The translations under genes and the position numbers were made by a program. 64,000 nucleotides of DNA from Albula goreensis (lineage: Eukaryota > Chordata > Actinopteri > Albuliformes > Albulidae). The notes under the pieces were generated by a model. The model saw only the letters and a list, made by a program, of their open reading frames with translations. It was not told where the DNA came from and did not search any database. The stretch lies in assembly GCA_022829145.1 (NCBI GenBank), contig CM040743.1:6112646-6176645 (forward strand), written 5' to 3'. Each line of letters begins with the position of its first letter. Position 1 is the first letter of the stretch. Shown piece by piece: positions 1 through 11,955 of this stretch.

Positions 1-3000
1 TGGTGCTGGAGCTGTCTATAATTTATTTATTTTCCAAACGATGCAATGTCTTGATTTACAAGACGTGGTTTGAATGTTTTATCGGAGGCAAGGTTTTCAG
101 CTAAGCAACTACACCTTCATGGTGTATCTCAGAATATGCATTCCAAAGTTTGCATAACTGGGCAAAACAATCTGATGCACAGAGATTGACTGGTTCTTTA
201 TTATTTTAATTTGGGAATGAGTGTACATGCTAAAGATTAATCTTTCATAAATAACATATATGGAGTTGTCTTCAGTCTGCAATAGGAACATGTCTCCATT
301 TGTTAAGACTGCCTTCCGAAAGTCACTTTGTCAAAAATATTGCTTTGGAGAAATCAGCACTTTTCTTCATTTAATTAATGAACCAAGTTTTAAGATTATT
401 TTGGCAGAGGCCGTTTGTCTTTGGCTTCCCACCCCACTGTTAAAGCTGCTGAAATATTCATGTATTACAAAAAATGTATTTCTCTCAAAACTGGATGTAT
501 TTTTGGGGAAAAAAACCTCACGCATTGAGGCCATAAATGTGCAATCTCTCAGCATGGAAAAGTGAGGAGAGGGTCTGCAGGCTTGGCAAGTGTTTGCAAA
601 TGTGGCGTACCAGGCCTTTTAAGCAAATAAACCATTTCACAGGCTTAAGAATTAAAAAAAAAAAAAGTAACCGCAAGTTTACAAATTAATCTCGAAAAGT
701 TTACACTGCAGCTGTGAGTTATGATGTATTTACATTTCTCAAAAATTGCCCGCTCAAGTTTTCTTTTCCATATGCAGTTAAATCAATTTCATTCAGCACG
801 CAGCATTGTTCCAAAATTATAAATCCACCTTCAGAGCTCTTTCACGAGTGTGTGTGAATTTTTTATGCAGCATGAAATGAAATGGCTATGAGGCTGTACT
901 TAGGGATTTTAAGTTATGTACAAGTTTTCATTTCGAACGGTGGATATGGACACACATATGACTATGTATTTCAAATGTTTTTGTTGTTGTTATCAAACAT
1001 TTTTACTTCTTTAATACCATTTTTGGTGTTATGTTAACACTGGACGTTGTAAGTTGAAAGGAAGTCGAACATTAACCCACTGCAGCTCACAAGCCTGAAA
1101 CAGACTGAAAGTTGTACATTAACCCACCCTCTTTACGACTGAGACAGGAAGTACACACTTAGGCTCACAGACCCCAGGCGACGTGTGATGGAGACTCAGT
1201 GCCCATCACCAGCACGCACTCACACAAGAGATTTTTATGTGACTAATTTCAGAAAGGGGTTACCCGCACTGACGTTGTTAATAAAGTTAATTCCCCTCTG
1301 CTGAAACAGGGCCCTTACAGACAGCCAGGGAATTACCACAGAGTACCTAATATGATGATACCTCCCCGTCTCAACTACAATCAGTGCCAGTGTTCCTCCT
1401 ATTACAGAATTAAGCAGTCAGAATGAATTTTATTTGGCACGCAAGCTGTCCAATTAAAAACAAAGGTTCTTTTCAAACAATAATCTTGTCAGTCTGTGAT
1501 ATTGCCTTGTTCTTTGCTTGTTTTACACGGACTGGACTCACTGATAAGGTCTGAATGCAATTATAGCTTCCATTTAACTTTGAGTTATTGGCGATTGCAA
1601 GCTTTTCCCTTCCAGACACACCCATTCATTTTCATTTGCTGATCACTGAGCACAGCGCCTTGGGGAAAGTGTGTTTCTTCTATGGCCACAATTTAACTGC
1701 AAATGCTTGAATCCAAGCCAAACAGTGAGTGAGCGGCTCCTGTAATAACAACACTTAACCACTTGGGGGCGCAAAGGCCAGAAAAGCAGTTGGAGACATG
1801 GAATGGAACGTTGGATTTTCTCAAATTTTGTACTTTCTGAACATGCTTGAACCGGATCCAAACTTAACACAAAAATACCATTCTGCCGTTAAGTGCAATC
1901 TAAAAACTGTTTTAGGAGCTACAAAAATAAACTCGAACGTTCGAATAAATGTAAGCTGATGGAATGCATGAAGGCAAATCTGAGAGCCAAGAGAGCAGAC
2001 AGAAGCCTTTGCCCTGGAACTGCTGCCTCTCACCACAATCTAAAGATCGTTCTCCATGAGGAGATACACACTCTGCAATATAAGTGTGATGATGGTTGTT
2101 GCCGCTGAGGAAACAAGCTGCAATTTCGCACCCACACAGTAAAGCCTTCGAGTGAGCTCCACGGCTGATTGACTGTCTAATTATGGTGTACCGTTTCCAA
2201 AACGCCGCGCTGTATAGCAGAGCCGTCGGGATATTAGCGCGTGTTATATCACTCCGGGTTCTTCCGAAATCAACAAACAAATAACATCGACCCCTCCTTC
2301 TTCTGCTCCTCACCCACAGCTCAGCCCTCCCTCCCCTCGAGGGATGGAGGAACCTGGGCTACCACTGAGCCTTTGGGGGTGGGGGGGCAGTTTAGGGCTG
2401 GAGGGGATTTGGGTGGGGCAGTGAATTTCCCGGCCTGTCAGCATAGATAGGGGGGCGGAGCCCCTCCCAGGGTCATATCTTTGTGTGATACATTTGACAA
2501 AAATGTATAATTTTTTTTTTTTTCCCCAACATTTTGCCAAAGGTCCTATGCACTCTGATATGGCCTCTGCCGATTGGTTGGGTGTTTCTCGGGCAAGCGC
2601 TGCTGAGTTCCCATGATTATCTTGGGGAACTAATGTGTAGAACTACAATATATTCTGTGTCCTGAGGCAGGCAGGGACACTGTCTGCTTGTCATAACTTT
2701 CTATGCCCTCAAATAGACTGAAGGCATTTTTAGTAAGAAAATAATAGTAGGAAAATAATATATCTCTAAGCTTCTTTCAGCTTCCCTCTTTGCACACCAA
2801 AAAAAGTCCTACCCGAAAAGTGACACTTCCACAGACTAATCTCTTATACTAAAGCGGGACATCAGCAGAACTGTTTGGTACAGTTACCCACAGCTGTGGT
2901 TAAATATGTTCATTAAAAAAGCTGAATTGGAACTAATTTCTCAGAGTTCCACACCTCATTCTCTCTTCCAAAGGGAACACAGGAGTTAAGTATCTGTTGA

Positions 3001-3467
3001 TCCCATGGAACCTGTTTTGTTTGCTCTGCTTCTAGAACACTCCTGTGTTTGCATCCATCCACATCAGAGCGGCAGCCATTTTAAGATAAGACTGCATGCA
3101 GGCACAGCTGAGAGGCGCGGTGGAGTTTAGCTTCAGGTGTGGAAGGAGGATAATCTCACCCTCTGCTCTCAGCCCTGTTTGAAGTGCTGTGAATTGGAGG
3201 GGGGGTGCAATCGAGCACTGTGAGTGAAGAGTGAAGGCTCCGGGAATTGGGATTATCTCCCTTGAGGGGTTGGGGGGGGGCAGAAAAGCCGGCTGAGAGA
3301 GGAAGTCCCCAAGGAGTTGGGAATGCATCTCAGATCTTCCCTAACACCTGGTTACAGATTCTACAAAGACAAGGAGCCGTCTGGGGGGAAGGTTCACAAG
3401 AGCATGTTCGAATTTCAAGATTTTTCATCTTACTTTTAAATAACCCACAGGGCTTGACAGCGCCCAA
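1..3467. other. upstream intergenic DNA, no gene recognised
   Basis: No open frame here looks like a known protein, and I see no exon-like frame with good splice sites. The first 1.6 kb is AT-rich and free of obvious simple repeats. That is the look of possible conserved noncoding DNA near a developmental gene, but conservation cannot be judged from one sequence. A G-rich patch lies near 2370-2420 and another near 3195-3285. Confidence 0.6.
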
Positions 3468-3623
3468 GGGCCTCGTATTCATAAAGTGTGTCAGGCTTGG
3501 AACACTGGTCTGGGATCAGGTTTCCCCCGGCTATATTCTCACATCATGCATTATGTGCCGAAAGGCTAAACTGATCCTAGATCGAAGGATCCTTGGTCTG
3601 AGTTGCTTTCTGAATACAGGCCC
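3468..3623. repeat. palindromic MITE-like repeat, copy A
   Basis: The segment opens with GGGCCTCGTATTCATAAAG and closes with CTTTCTGAATACAGGCCC, which are imperfect inverted repeats. Inside are 'ctgggatcagg' and its counterpart 'ctgatcctagatc', also facing each other. Foldback elements of this design, starting with a 'gtattcataaag'-like end, are familiar from fish genomes (from memory, not searched). No clear target duplication is visible. Confidence 0.6.
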
Positions 3624-3860
3624 TGATCTGGATTTAGGCTTCATCTGGCTGTATCCCAACTTCTTCCAGTTTGACCTGAAAGTCAAAACTGGTTGTAGAC
3701 GAGTGGTCTTGATCTGGAATTAGGCCCCATCTCTGTCTCAACATAATGCATTATGTGCTAAAGGCAAAAACTGATCCTAGATCAGTGATCTTGCTTTGAA
3801 ATGGTTTGTGAATGCATTACGTCCTACAAGGCAAAACTGATCCTAGATCAGAGTTAGTAG
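3624..3860. repeat. degenerate partial copies of the same palindromic repeat
   Basis: Directly after copy A come further diverged pieces. 'aactgatcctagatcag' occurs at about 3769 and again at about 3835, and 'cataatgcattatgtgc' matches the centre of copy A. This suggests nested or tandem insertion followed by decay. Confidence 0.5.
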
Positions 3861-4845
3861 AATCGGTTTTCCACCTCATCTTTTATGAGCTGCTCTCAGA
3901 TCTGCATCTGCAAACATTTTAATTTCTCCGGTATATTGGAAAGGTTTTAATTTGATGACATACCGAATAATAATTTATGAATTTAGCTGTAGGTTTTTGG
4001 CAGGAGAAAGGCACGTGTGGAATATTAATTGTCAAAACGAGGCAGAAAATAGAGGCTCACAAGCTGAAAATGAACTGATTGATGATATCACTTTGGCTTC
4101 ACCATGAATCAAATATCACCCTGCAGGTGGGGAAAATCCCCAGAACAAAGACAGACAAAGACAAGCGCTGATCGCTGTTGGCTCGAGTACCACATCGATA
4201 ACTCCATAGATGCAAGGCCGCACCTCAAATAAACGTCGTCCACCGGCGTCACAGCCTCTTTTCTTTTGCGGGGTCAATTTTTGACTCAATGAGCAGACTC
4301 AAATACTGTATACATCAGCGGTGTGCGTTCCCATCAGTGAATCAGCTGAATTCTCTCCCCACGGCAGAACCTTTGCACGACTTCAGAATCTCGCTTCAAC
4401 TTCAAAAAGGGGGTTAACCGCAAATGCATTTTTACCGCTCTATAGCCAAAGCACCCTGGTGTTAATCTGTGAAGCTCCTCTTTCTTTTTTTCATTAGTGA
4501 TCAGCATCATAGAGCCCTTTGTGTGAGGACTGCGAGGCTCACCATCAATTTGGGCCAAACAATCACAGTCCTGTTTAGCTTGCAGTGTTTATAGCCAGTC
4601 AGGGGAGTTTCTGGAGGGGACAAGATAAATATAACCCTTTGCCCCTTCACTGCCCTCTCAAAGTCATTCCTGTGACGTAATTCGGCAGTGGCCTGACTTT
4701 ACTTCTGAAGAAACTCTGACACTAGCTCTCACAACATTACCTTCTGAACGTTGCGGAAGTTGCTTTATTGTGTCGCTCACCATTTAAAAATAACTGGAGC
4801 TTGCAAAACACTAGACTGTACGGCCCACATTGCTGCACGCTGTCC
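3861..4845. other. intergenic, nothing recognised
   Basis: I see no gene-like frame and no strong repeat in this stretch. Confidence 0.5.
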
Positions 4846-4925
4846 GTTTATATAGTTGGATATTTACCGGAGCGATTTGGGTTAAGTGCTTTGCTCAAGG
4901 GCACAATAGCAGACACCCAACTGGA
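4846..4925 (-). repeat. SINE fragment (3' part)
   Basis: 'gggttaagtgctttgctcaa' followed by 'gggcacaatagcagacaccc' matches, in reverse, the 'ttgagcaaggc...' segment of the better preserved tRNA-derived SINE copies at 52338 and 61848. Only the middle part is recognisable. Confidence 0.45.
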
Positions 4926-5056
4926 AAATGAACACACAGTCTCTGAGATAAAAAGCCCAGCTTCCTTGCCATTATATTACAGTGCCACCTTTAAATGGCA
5001 CCAAAGAGAGAGAGAATGGTGTGCCACTAAGAAATGCATCATTGAGCCTGAGTGGA

Positions 5057-5170
5057 AGTTCAGGTCTAGGATCAGGTTTCTACTGTGTGCTTACCTTATC
5101 CAGTATGGGCTAAACTGATTCTGGATCAGCAACCGCTGTCTGAGACACTTTTTGAGTATAGCATTGGCCC
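5057..5170. repeat. palindromic MITE-like repeat, copy B
   Basis: 'aggtctaggatcaggttt' faces 'aaactgattctggatcag'. The segment closes with 'ttttgagtatagcattggcc', similar to the right end of copy A at 3468-3623. It is a diverged copy of that family. Confidence 0.5.
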
Positions 5171-6798
5171 TGTGTTTTTACGCAATAACATAATTTATCA
5201 CCGTTCATTTTTTTTCCTCCTTGCGCTGTCCTCTGAGTGATTCATAGAACCGTGGGCAAGTCATGCTGTCAGGAAAGCGTTGACCACATTTTCTCGTTTA
5301 GGACTTCTTCTTTTTGTCTAAGAGCACATCCCATGACACATCCTGTTCACACAAACGCGTTCCAGCCATTTGCTGCCTTGTGGTGTTCCCCAGATTTATG
5401 ATGCAAACTTGGTTCGTCATCAGGAACTCTTTTTTTTGATTGTTCCAAATAGAACAGAACATTCTGGAACTCTGCCGGGTCACAATCATGAGGCAAAAAC
5501 GATTGGATATTTGCTCAGATTAGGGAAATCAACTCTGTTCAAATGTCTCTCCACACCCGAAGGTCAGAAATGATTGTTTTTAATATCTGCAATGCAGCTA
5601 TTGTACAAATTGTCTTGGTGGATCAAATGTTTTGTGTGTTAGATTAGTACTTTGCACTTCACTTTGTTCCTCTAATTCTCTGGCAAAGGAGATGTTAATC
5701 TCTATGAGACCTCCTAGCACAATACAGATAACAAAATGAGGATAAGACAGTCAAAACATTGACACACAGGTTAAAAACAGAATGGTATTCCACTAATCAC
5801 AGAGTATGTAGCTAAGAAAATTGGAACAATGCAGATTGCTAAGCACTAGCTATAGCAAACAATTGTTTTTTGTCAAGAATTAGATAAAATGCTAGAAAAT
5901 ATCTACCATTTAATATGCTAAGTGGGTGGAGGTTCTCTCTGTTTATAAATGTAATAAGTAAAAAATATGGAATGAAGGTACTACTCTTATAATATCCAGC
6001 TAGCTTTAAAAAATTTTAATTTTATGTGCATTGTTGTTTTTGTAATGTTGTATTGTCTGCATCTTTGTGTGTGGTCTGTTGTATTCTTGGCCAGGTGCAG
6101 GCTACATCTAGAAGCCAATCACTGAAATGGATCAACAAATCAACAGGTTTTGCCCTTAAGGACAAAATGCAATGATTGGTTAAAAATCAGTGAGTCACTG
6201 GTAATTATATAGAAGCTCCGCCCATCACCTGGTTCGTGAATCCTTACTGTACCTGGCGCTAGCGTTCCAGCAGCAGGCCGTGGTGCTGACCCATGAGAAC
6301 AAAAGGACTTTGTACTCTAACAGATCAAGCAGCTGACCAGACGTGTTTGTGTGGGTCAATGTGCAACGGCTAGACTCGGCCTCATTGCTTATCTCCCCAG
6401 GTCTGATGGAAAAACAAGGGCCTCTACGGGGAAAGTCACAAGGGGTTGAGAGGGTTAGGACACTATCACATCGCAAACAAGCTGTGACATGTCCCAGGCC
6501 CCCCTACCCCTCACCCACCAGGTCCCCAGCCACTCTTCTTAATATTTAACAGAGTAGCCCAAACAATCCTATGAGAGCCTTACCCAATGGACCGTCCCCT
6601 GCGCCAAGATCACCAAACACAGCCAGGCGACCGATGCTTTTGTTTAATGCCAACCCAAATCTGAACCACCCAAACGTGGAGAGGATTAGGCAGAAATGGT
6701 AATGCCAATTATGCTCATGTCCTTTTACTGTGACATGACTAAATTCTTATAGGGGGAAATGAGCAATCTTTTGGAGCATGTGTGTGTGTATTTGTGTG

Positions 6799-6840
<42 letters not shown>

Positions 6841-8516
6841 TGTGTGTGTGTGTGTGTGTGAGGGTGTCTGTTACTGGCCTTGGGGTGTCATAGCAGTCAG
6901 CCAAAACAGTATATGAGGTCTGGCTATTAAATGACACTGATGCTCAAGAAAAACACATCTACTTCAAATGATGCGTAACAGCGAACTGAAGACATGAGCG
7001 GATTGAACCTTTCAGGGGTTGTTTATGCTTGCCCATTGGTCAATCTCATGCACACTGTGGTTCAACTTAGATAAGATCTGTCTCGTTATTAAAAAGCCAC
7101 ACCTCACATATATATACACATATACACATATACACATATATACAATAAAAAAGGAATTTGTGGATTTTCTTATGTATAGGTGAAAGGAAAATGTTGGGCC
7201 ACCAATGCTGCACCAAGGTCGCTGAGTGGTACATTTATTTCTGTATGTCATACAGTAGATTAATTCTGTGGCATGCTCTGCACAGATTATTAATATTCTC
7301 CATGCTAATGCTCCATGCCACTGATCTTAATTCAGTCATATCTTCTTTTAAAGTGTGGCCTCATTCGTTTCAAATTATGTATTTCCAAGGCCCAGCTCCT
7401 AGTGCTTTGAGTAATGAAAGACTTTGTATTATTTTGCAGGAATAAAAAGTATTAAGGTATGCCAAGGATTGATGAATAATTATTATTGTTATTTTCTTTC
7501 ACCTGAACATGGTCCAGTAATTCTTTGCACACATTTATCAATTATAATGAAATGACATATCTAATATTAATCTTAATAAAAATATAATTCATGGATAATG
7601 ATCTTGAATGTGAAGTTTGGATTCATACACAGTATTTCTTCATTTATATTTATTAAATAGAATCATTCAAAATATAGATTGTTTTTCATAAGAACAGGTA
7701 AACAGAACTGAAGATTTTTGTGATAAGCCTGAGGAGCCTTTTAAATTCATGTGGAAAGAAAGAAAATATGACCTTTGAAAAGATATTACATTTGATATAA
7801 TTTATAAAATCTCTAAAACTTTTAAAAATCCAAATCCTATTAATTCCCACTGTGGCATGTTTTAAAATGTAATCAAGTGTGGTTCTGATCTGTCAGGTTT
7901 GCATCATTCCTCTGGAGGAAGGGGCCAAAAAAATCCCTGTTATAAAAAAAAAAAAAAAAATTAATGAGAGAGAATAAGTCACGTTATTCAGAATTTCAGA
8001 AGCTGCAAGATTCCGTGGTGAAAGTTGTCTAGGCACTGCATCGGGTTCCATATTTAAGTCAAGCTGTGACCACACTGTCTGTAACCCACCATAAAAGGAA
8101 ATCATTAAAATTTAAAATGGAGGACCCAGGAGCTAGCTGATGTGTTATCAAAGTGTTTTCATCCGAGATACAAACACATCAGTGGTTTTCTGCTATTGCA
8201 TACTGGGCCTCAAAGCTAAAGATAAGCTGTGTCTTTACATAGTAATGGAAATTATTTATTCAACCAGGAAAATGGAAGAAGCTGACATTTGCAAATGTTT
8301 ACTTTATTGACTGTACATATTGTGCTGTTTAGAGACGGACTCAATAGGTGCTGATTGGACCATCAACATCACAAGGGCTTTCTTATGCAATACTTTGCAA
8401 TGCACTTGCTAGGTCCAGTCATGCCTTTTTGAATGGAAGGAAAAGGTAATCATTACACGGTGTCTGTGCAGAAATAACAGAGTCGATCTGTAGGATTCAG
8501 TCAGGAAAGCAGCTCT
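5171..8516. other. intergenic with microsatellites, no gene recognised
   Basis: AT-rich intergenic DNA. It contains a (TG)n run at about 6779-6860 and a (TATACACA)-like patch at 7108-7145. A pure A run lies at about 7945-7960. I see no supported gene. Confidence 0.55.
6779..6860. repeat. (TG)n microsatellite
   Basis: Near-continuous TG dinucleotides with a few interruptions (TGCG, GCGCGCATG). Confidence 0.9.
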
Positions 8517-8600
8517 GGAGTGAGTGAGTGGAGTGAGTGAGTGAGTGAGTGAGTGAGTGAGTGAGTGAGTGAGTGAGTGAGTGAGTGAGTGAGTGACTCA
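8517..8600. repeat. (GAGT)n tetranucleotide array
   Basis: GAGT repeats about twenty times almost without interruption. It is followed by related CAGT-rich DNA (8600-8640). Confidence 0.95.
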
Positions 8601-8779
8601 GGCAGTCAGTCAGCCAGGTAATCAGTTAGTCAGTCAGTCTATGATTTTGTATGTGAGTGTATGCGTGAATGTGTAATCATGCGAGTGTTTGATTATGTAT
8701 GTGCATGTAAAATGACTGTGCGTGTGAGTGCATATGACTGTACTGACTGGCTTCACACTGCCACAGGCTGGTTACCATG

Positions 8780-8862
8780 GTGTCCCCAATGGCGCTACAG
8801 CTGGGGGCAGTGAGCCACCTGCACTGCTGCTGTCCCATGAGCCTTTGCTTTATAAATAGCAG
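8780..8862 (+). promoter_or_regulatory. candidate promoter: E-boxes plus TATA/MEF2-like site
   Basis: CAGCTG lies at 8798-8803 and CACCTG at 8816-8821; both are E-boxes. TTATAAATAG at 8850-8859 contains a TATA box and also fits the MEF2 consensus YTAWWWWTAR. E-boxes close to a MEF2/TATA site are a common muscle-promoter arrangement, which is family knowledge. That this one is active is inference. A start near 8880 would place the ATG at 8897 just downstream. Confidence 0.35.
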
Positions 8863-8896
8863 CCTCTGGGCCTAGTCACACTTCTAATTCATCACA

Positions 8897-9094
8897 ATGC
8901 GCAGGGCCCTAGCACCCTGGCCCACAGCAGTTTCTGTCCTGCAGTCTCCCTCCCCACTATCTTCCAATTCAGATGTGCAGATCCTGCGTGTTATGGAAGA
9001 CACAAACAACACGGACAACATGGAAATGTTTTGTTTTTTCATCTATTTAATTTATGTGGCCGGTAAGTTGATAGCTTCCTGGACTGCACTGTGA
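8897..9094 (+). CDS. candidate small ORF or alternative first exon (unproven)
   Basis: The ATG lies 46 bases downstream of a TATAAATA box and opens a 65-codon frame. The frame has further in-frame ATGs at 8993, 9020 and 9026. Near its end is a hydrophobic segment, MEMFCFFIYLIYVAG, followed by KLIASWTAL and a stop. A strong donor-like sequence, CCG|GTAAGT, follows base 9062. Splicing there would end the exon in phase 1, the phase needed to join nrp1 exon 2 at 21685. Two readings are possible: an alternative first exon supplying a signal or anchor peptide for neuropilin-1, or an unrelated single-span micropeptide. The frame is short and could be chance. No homologue is recognised, and the predicted signal cleavage site (Tyr at -3) would be poor. 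Confidence 0.25.
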   Translation: MRRALAPWPTAVSVLQSPSPLSSNSDVQILRVMEDTNNTDNMEMFCFFIYLIYVAGKLIASWTAL

Positions 9095-9374
9095 TTGGTT
9101 CCCTGGTATTACTATACCAGCATTTGATTGGTCATTGGTGTCAGGGAGGCTTTTGAGGGCTGTGTTGGGGGGGGTGGTGTTTATGAGTGTTTATGGGGGT
9201 GTAGTTGGTTTTTCTGGCAGCGAGGGTGACCCCATCTCTCCTCCTCTGAAGTTGAGGAATAGAAAGAAGGAGCAGAGAGCTAACAGGCAGTCGCTCTTCC
9301 TCATTCTTCAGGCCTCTGGTTAGTCACCGCTCAGAATACAGACAAGAGGGAAACCAGAGACGAATTTACTGCTC

Positions 9375-9600
9375 TGCGCCATGTCAGGGTGGTGGGGGGT
9401 TGGTGTGTGTGGGGTGGGGGGGAGGCGGGGGTGTGCTGGGACAATGAGGTCTCTTCACAGCTATCACTGTATACCCCATCTGGGATATTTTGGAAATGAA
9501 AAACGTATGGATCGTGGAAGGATCCAACTTAATGGTGGGTGGTGGGGGTGGGGGGTGGGGGGTGGGCGTGGGGTTTGAGTGTGGGGCTGTGGTGGGGGGA
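9375..9600 (+). repeat. G-rich tracts with G-quadruplex potential
   Basis: Two clusters of G runs, at about 9386-9435 and 9535-9600, each contain at least four runs of three or more G separated by short loops. This fits the G3+ quadruplex pattern on the + strand. Confidence 0.6.
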
Positions 9601-9824
9601 GCTTGGGTAAAATAACCCATCCCTCCTCTCTCAGCAACAGGAGTCATTTAACCATTTAATGTAGTGTGAAGTAACGAAAGGACGAACAAACGATGGAAAT
9701 GGCGGTTTTTCGTTTCCAGGTGTTCCGCATCCCGCCATATGGCGCTGATTAACTCAGGCGAAAAAAACGAATGTGTGACTAATGCACCAGTCGCTTTCCG
9801 TGATGATGCGAGCCCCCTTTTTCA
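9601..9824. other. intergenic, nothing recognised
   Basis: No gene-like frame or repeat is seen. Confidence 0.5.
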
Positions 9825-9866
9825 ATCTCTCTCTCTCTCTTTTTCTCTCTGTCTCTCTCTCTCTTT
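9825..9866. repeat. (CT)n-rich microsatellite
   Basis: CT dinucleotides interrupted by short T runs. Confidence 0.85.
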
Positions 9867-9977
9867 CAAACCAACAGAAACTGCCAACGGTTAATCAAAG
9901 CAAACCTTGCGTGGAAAAGGTTGTGCTGCTTGTGTAAACAGTCAAAGGGTCACTCTTCATCTGGAGAAGATCTCTCT

Positions 9978-10470
9978 GTGCACACACACTCTCTCGGATA
10001 TATACACACACCGCATATGTACGAACATACACACACACAGACACACACCTCTACCATGTATGTATAGACATACACACACACAAAAACACACGTGTATGAA
10101 CATACACATACACACACATCACATATGTGCAGGTACACACAAACACACAATCCAACCACATATATATATACACACACACCATACAAAAGCACATATGTAG
10201 GCACAGCCACACATGCATGTACACCCACACACAGATACACACACAGAGTAATTCACATGCACCCACAAACAGACATCCACACATATGCATACACACACAC
10301 CCACACCTGCACACACAAATGCACACGTGAGTACATACACAATGATATGGACACAGGCACAGACACATGCACACACATAGACACACACACAGATAATGAC
10401 ACATACTCATGCAAGCATGCATAAGTACACACCTACTCACACACACAAACACACACACACTCCCGTATAC
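9978..10470. repeat. long degenerate CA-rich tract
   Basis: About 490 bases dominated by CACA, ACAT and TACA words without an exact long unit. It gives long spurious open frames of His/Thr on + and Cys/Val on -. These are composition artefacts. Confidence 0.85.
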
Positions 10471-11792
10471 AGGCTATTTTACTCTTGTCTCGTACACTCA
10501 AGTACCCTTGGATGCCAGACATGTTCCCTCTCCTTGCCCAAAGGAGCATGTGACTTGGCTCTTGGCTTGTGCCCTTGGGCTTGAACTCCGATGATTGCAC
10601 AGTGCAAACAAACGGGTGCAGACGTGTCAGACGCTTTCCACCTCATTGAAAAATCCTCCAGATCAATTCAGACCTGGAGAGGACCTAGAAAACTCTTCAA
10701 CCTGGAATCATGTCCAAACTCCATTTTGTTAGGGTGAAGAATGTCCAAAGTCATCTCTGGAGAGAGCTGCTCATCACCGCATGTGGTAACCTACGACTGT
10801 GAACCCTCCCCTTCCTAATCTGGGAGGATATTCTGTTGGTAACACCTCTGTGTACAACAAATACAGAACATTGTTATGGGCCCATACTCATTGAGGCATT
10901 TGAATGGCAGTTCAACAGACTCAAAAAAAAATATCAACAGAAGAAGATTCAGAATTTTTTTTCTAGGTAACATTTCAACATTTTATCAACATTAGAACAT
11001 TTTATTGTTCCAAATAACTTCACATCAAGGAAAAAAAAACCTTCCAGGCAAACAACTTTCAAGGTTAAACCAGGAAACCAGAAAATTAAAAAAAAGACAA
11101 ATTTCCTTACTGGGAATATTCACCCTAACTCTCTGGGAATGTTCTGGAAGACCTGCCAACTGTTAGCTAGGAAATAGGGCTTCCAATTCACAGTGGCATC
11201 TGTTTGCTTATTTTTAGCAACATGAAGTTTGCTATAGGTGGAAATATGCCCTCAACATGTGCAGAGCGCTCACCCAGGACTTATGAAATATGGAGTCCAT
11301 TTAAACTATTCTGTACTACTCTCAACACATGCTCCAGAACAAAATTATTTCTCTCATAACATAATTTAATACTGGAGGTCTATTTCCAGGACAGCCATTG
11401 CTGTGGTTTTATTCCAGTTATTTATTTCATCAGGCTTGTAAAAGACGAGGTAGTAGATAACCTGAACAACAACTCTTCATCTGCTTGTGTTAAAATGCAT
11501 CTATGTCGTTACAGTGCTAATGATTCATTCTTACTTGGTAGTAATTAAATTTGTAGATGAACACAAGGCTTGGATGAGATATCTTGGAAAATGTATGAGA
11601 AAAATAGTCAAAAACAATGTTTTATTTATTGGTTATTGGAGAATTTTTTTATGCATCATTAGCCTAAGAATTCTGAGTTCTGCCAGAGATAAGCTGCGAG
11701 ATACTCATTAGTGCAAAGTGGCATGTCTAGTCGATGTTGCTGCATTTTCTACTGCTGCTTCAAACTCTGATTAGAGTCACATCCGCCATTAT
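10471..11792. other. intergenic, no gene recognised
   Basis: Apart from short A runs near 10923-10932, 11027-11040 and 11085-11098, I see nothing that can be named. Confidence 0.5.
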
Positions 11793-11955
11793 TTACTTAG
11801 TCATTTTATGGACACTGATATGCAGTGTGTCTTACACAGTTTGGATTTAGCCCCCACCAACAAACCATTCACGCAGCTATACGGCTATGCCCATCCTGGG
11901 AATCAAGCTTGCAACCTCTTGAGTTACAAGCATGAAGTCTAAACCACTACATTTC
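11793..11955 (-). repeat. diverged tRNA-derived SINE
   Basis: Read on the - strand, 'tagtggtttagacttcatgc' gives an A-box-like head and 'gattcccaggatgggcat' falls where a B box would be. The element ends in 'ataaaatgactaagtaaat', the decayed tail of this family. It is old and diverged. Confidence 0.45.

Noticed and set aside
3247..3723. 158-codon frame in the upstream region
   Set aside because: It runs through the palindromic repeat at 3468-3623 and its decayed neighbours; not a gene.
9907..10594. Several overlapping frames of 60-135 codons on both strands
   Set aside because: They come from CA/TG repeats (His-Thr or Cys-Val runs).
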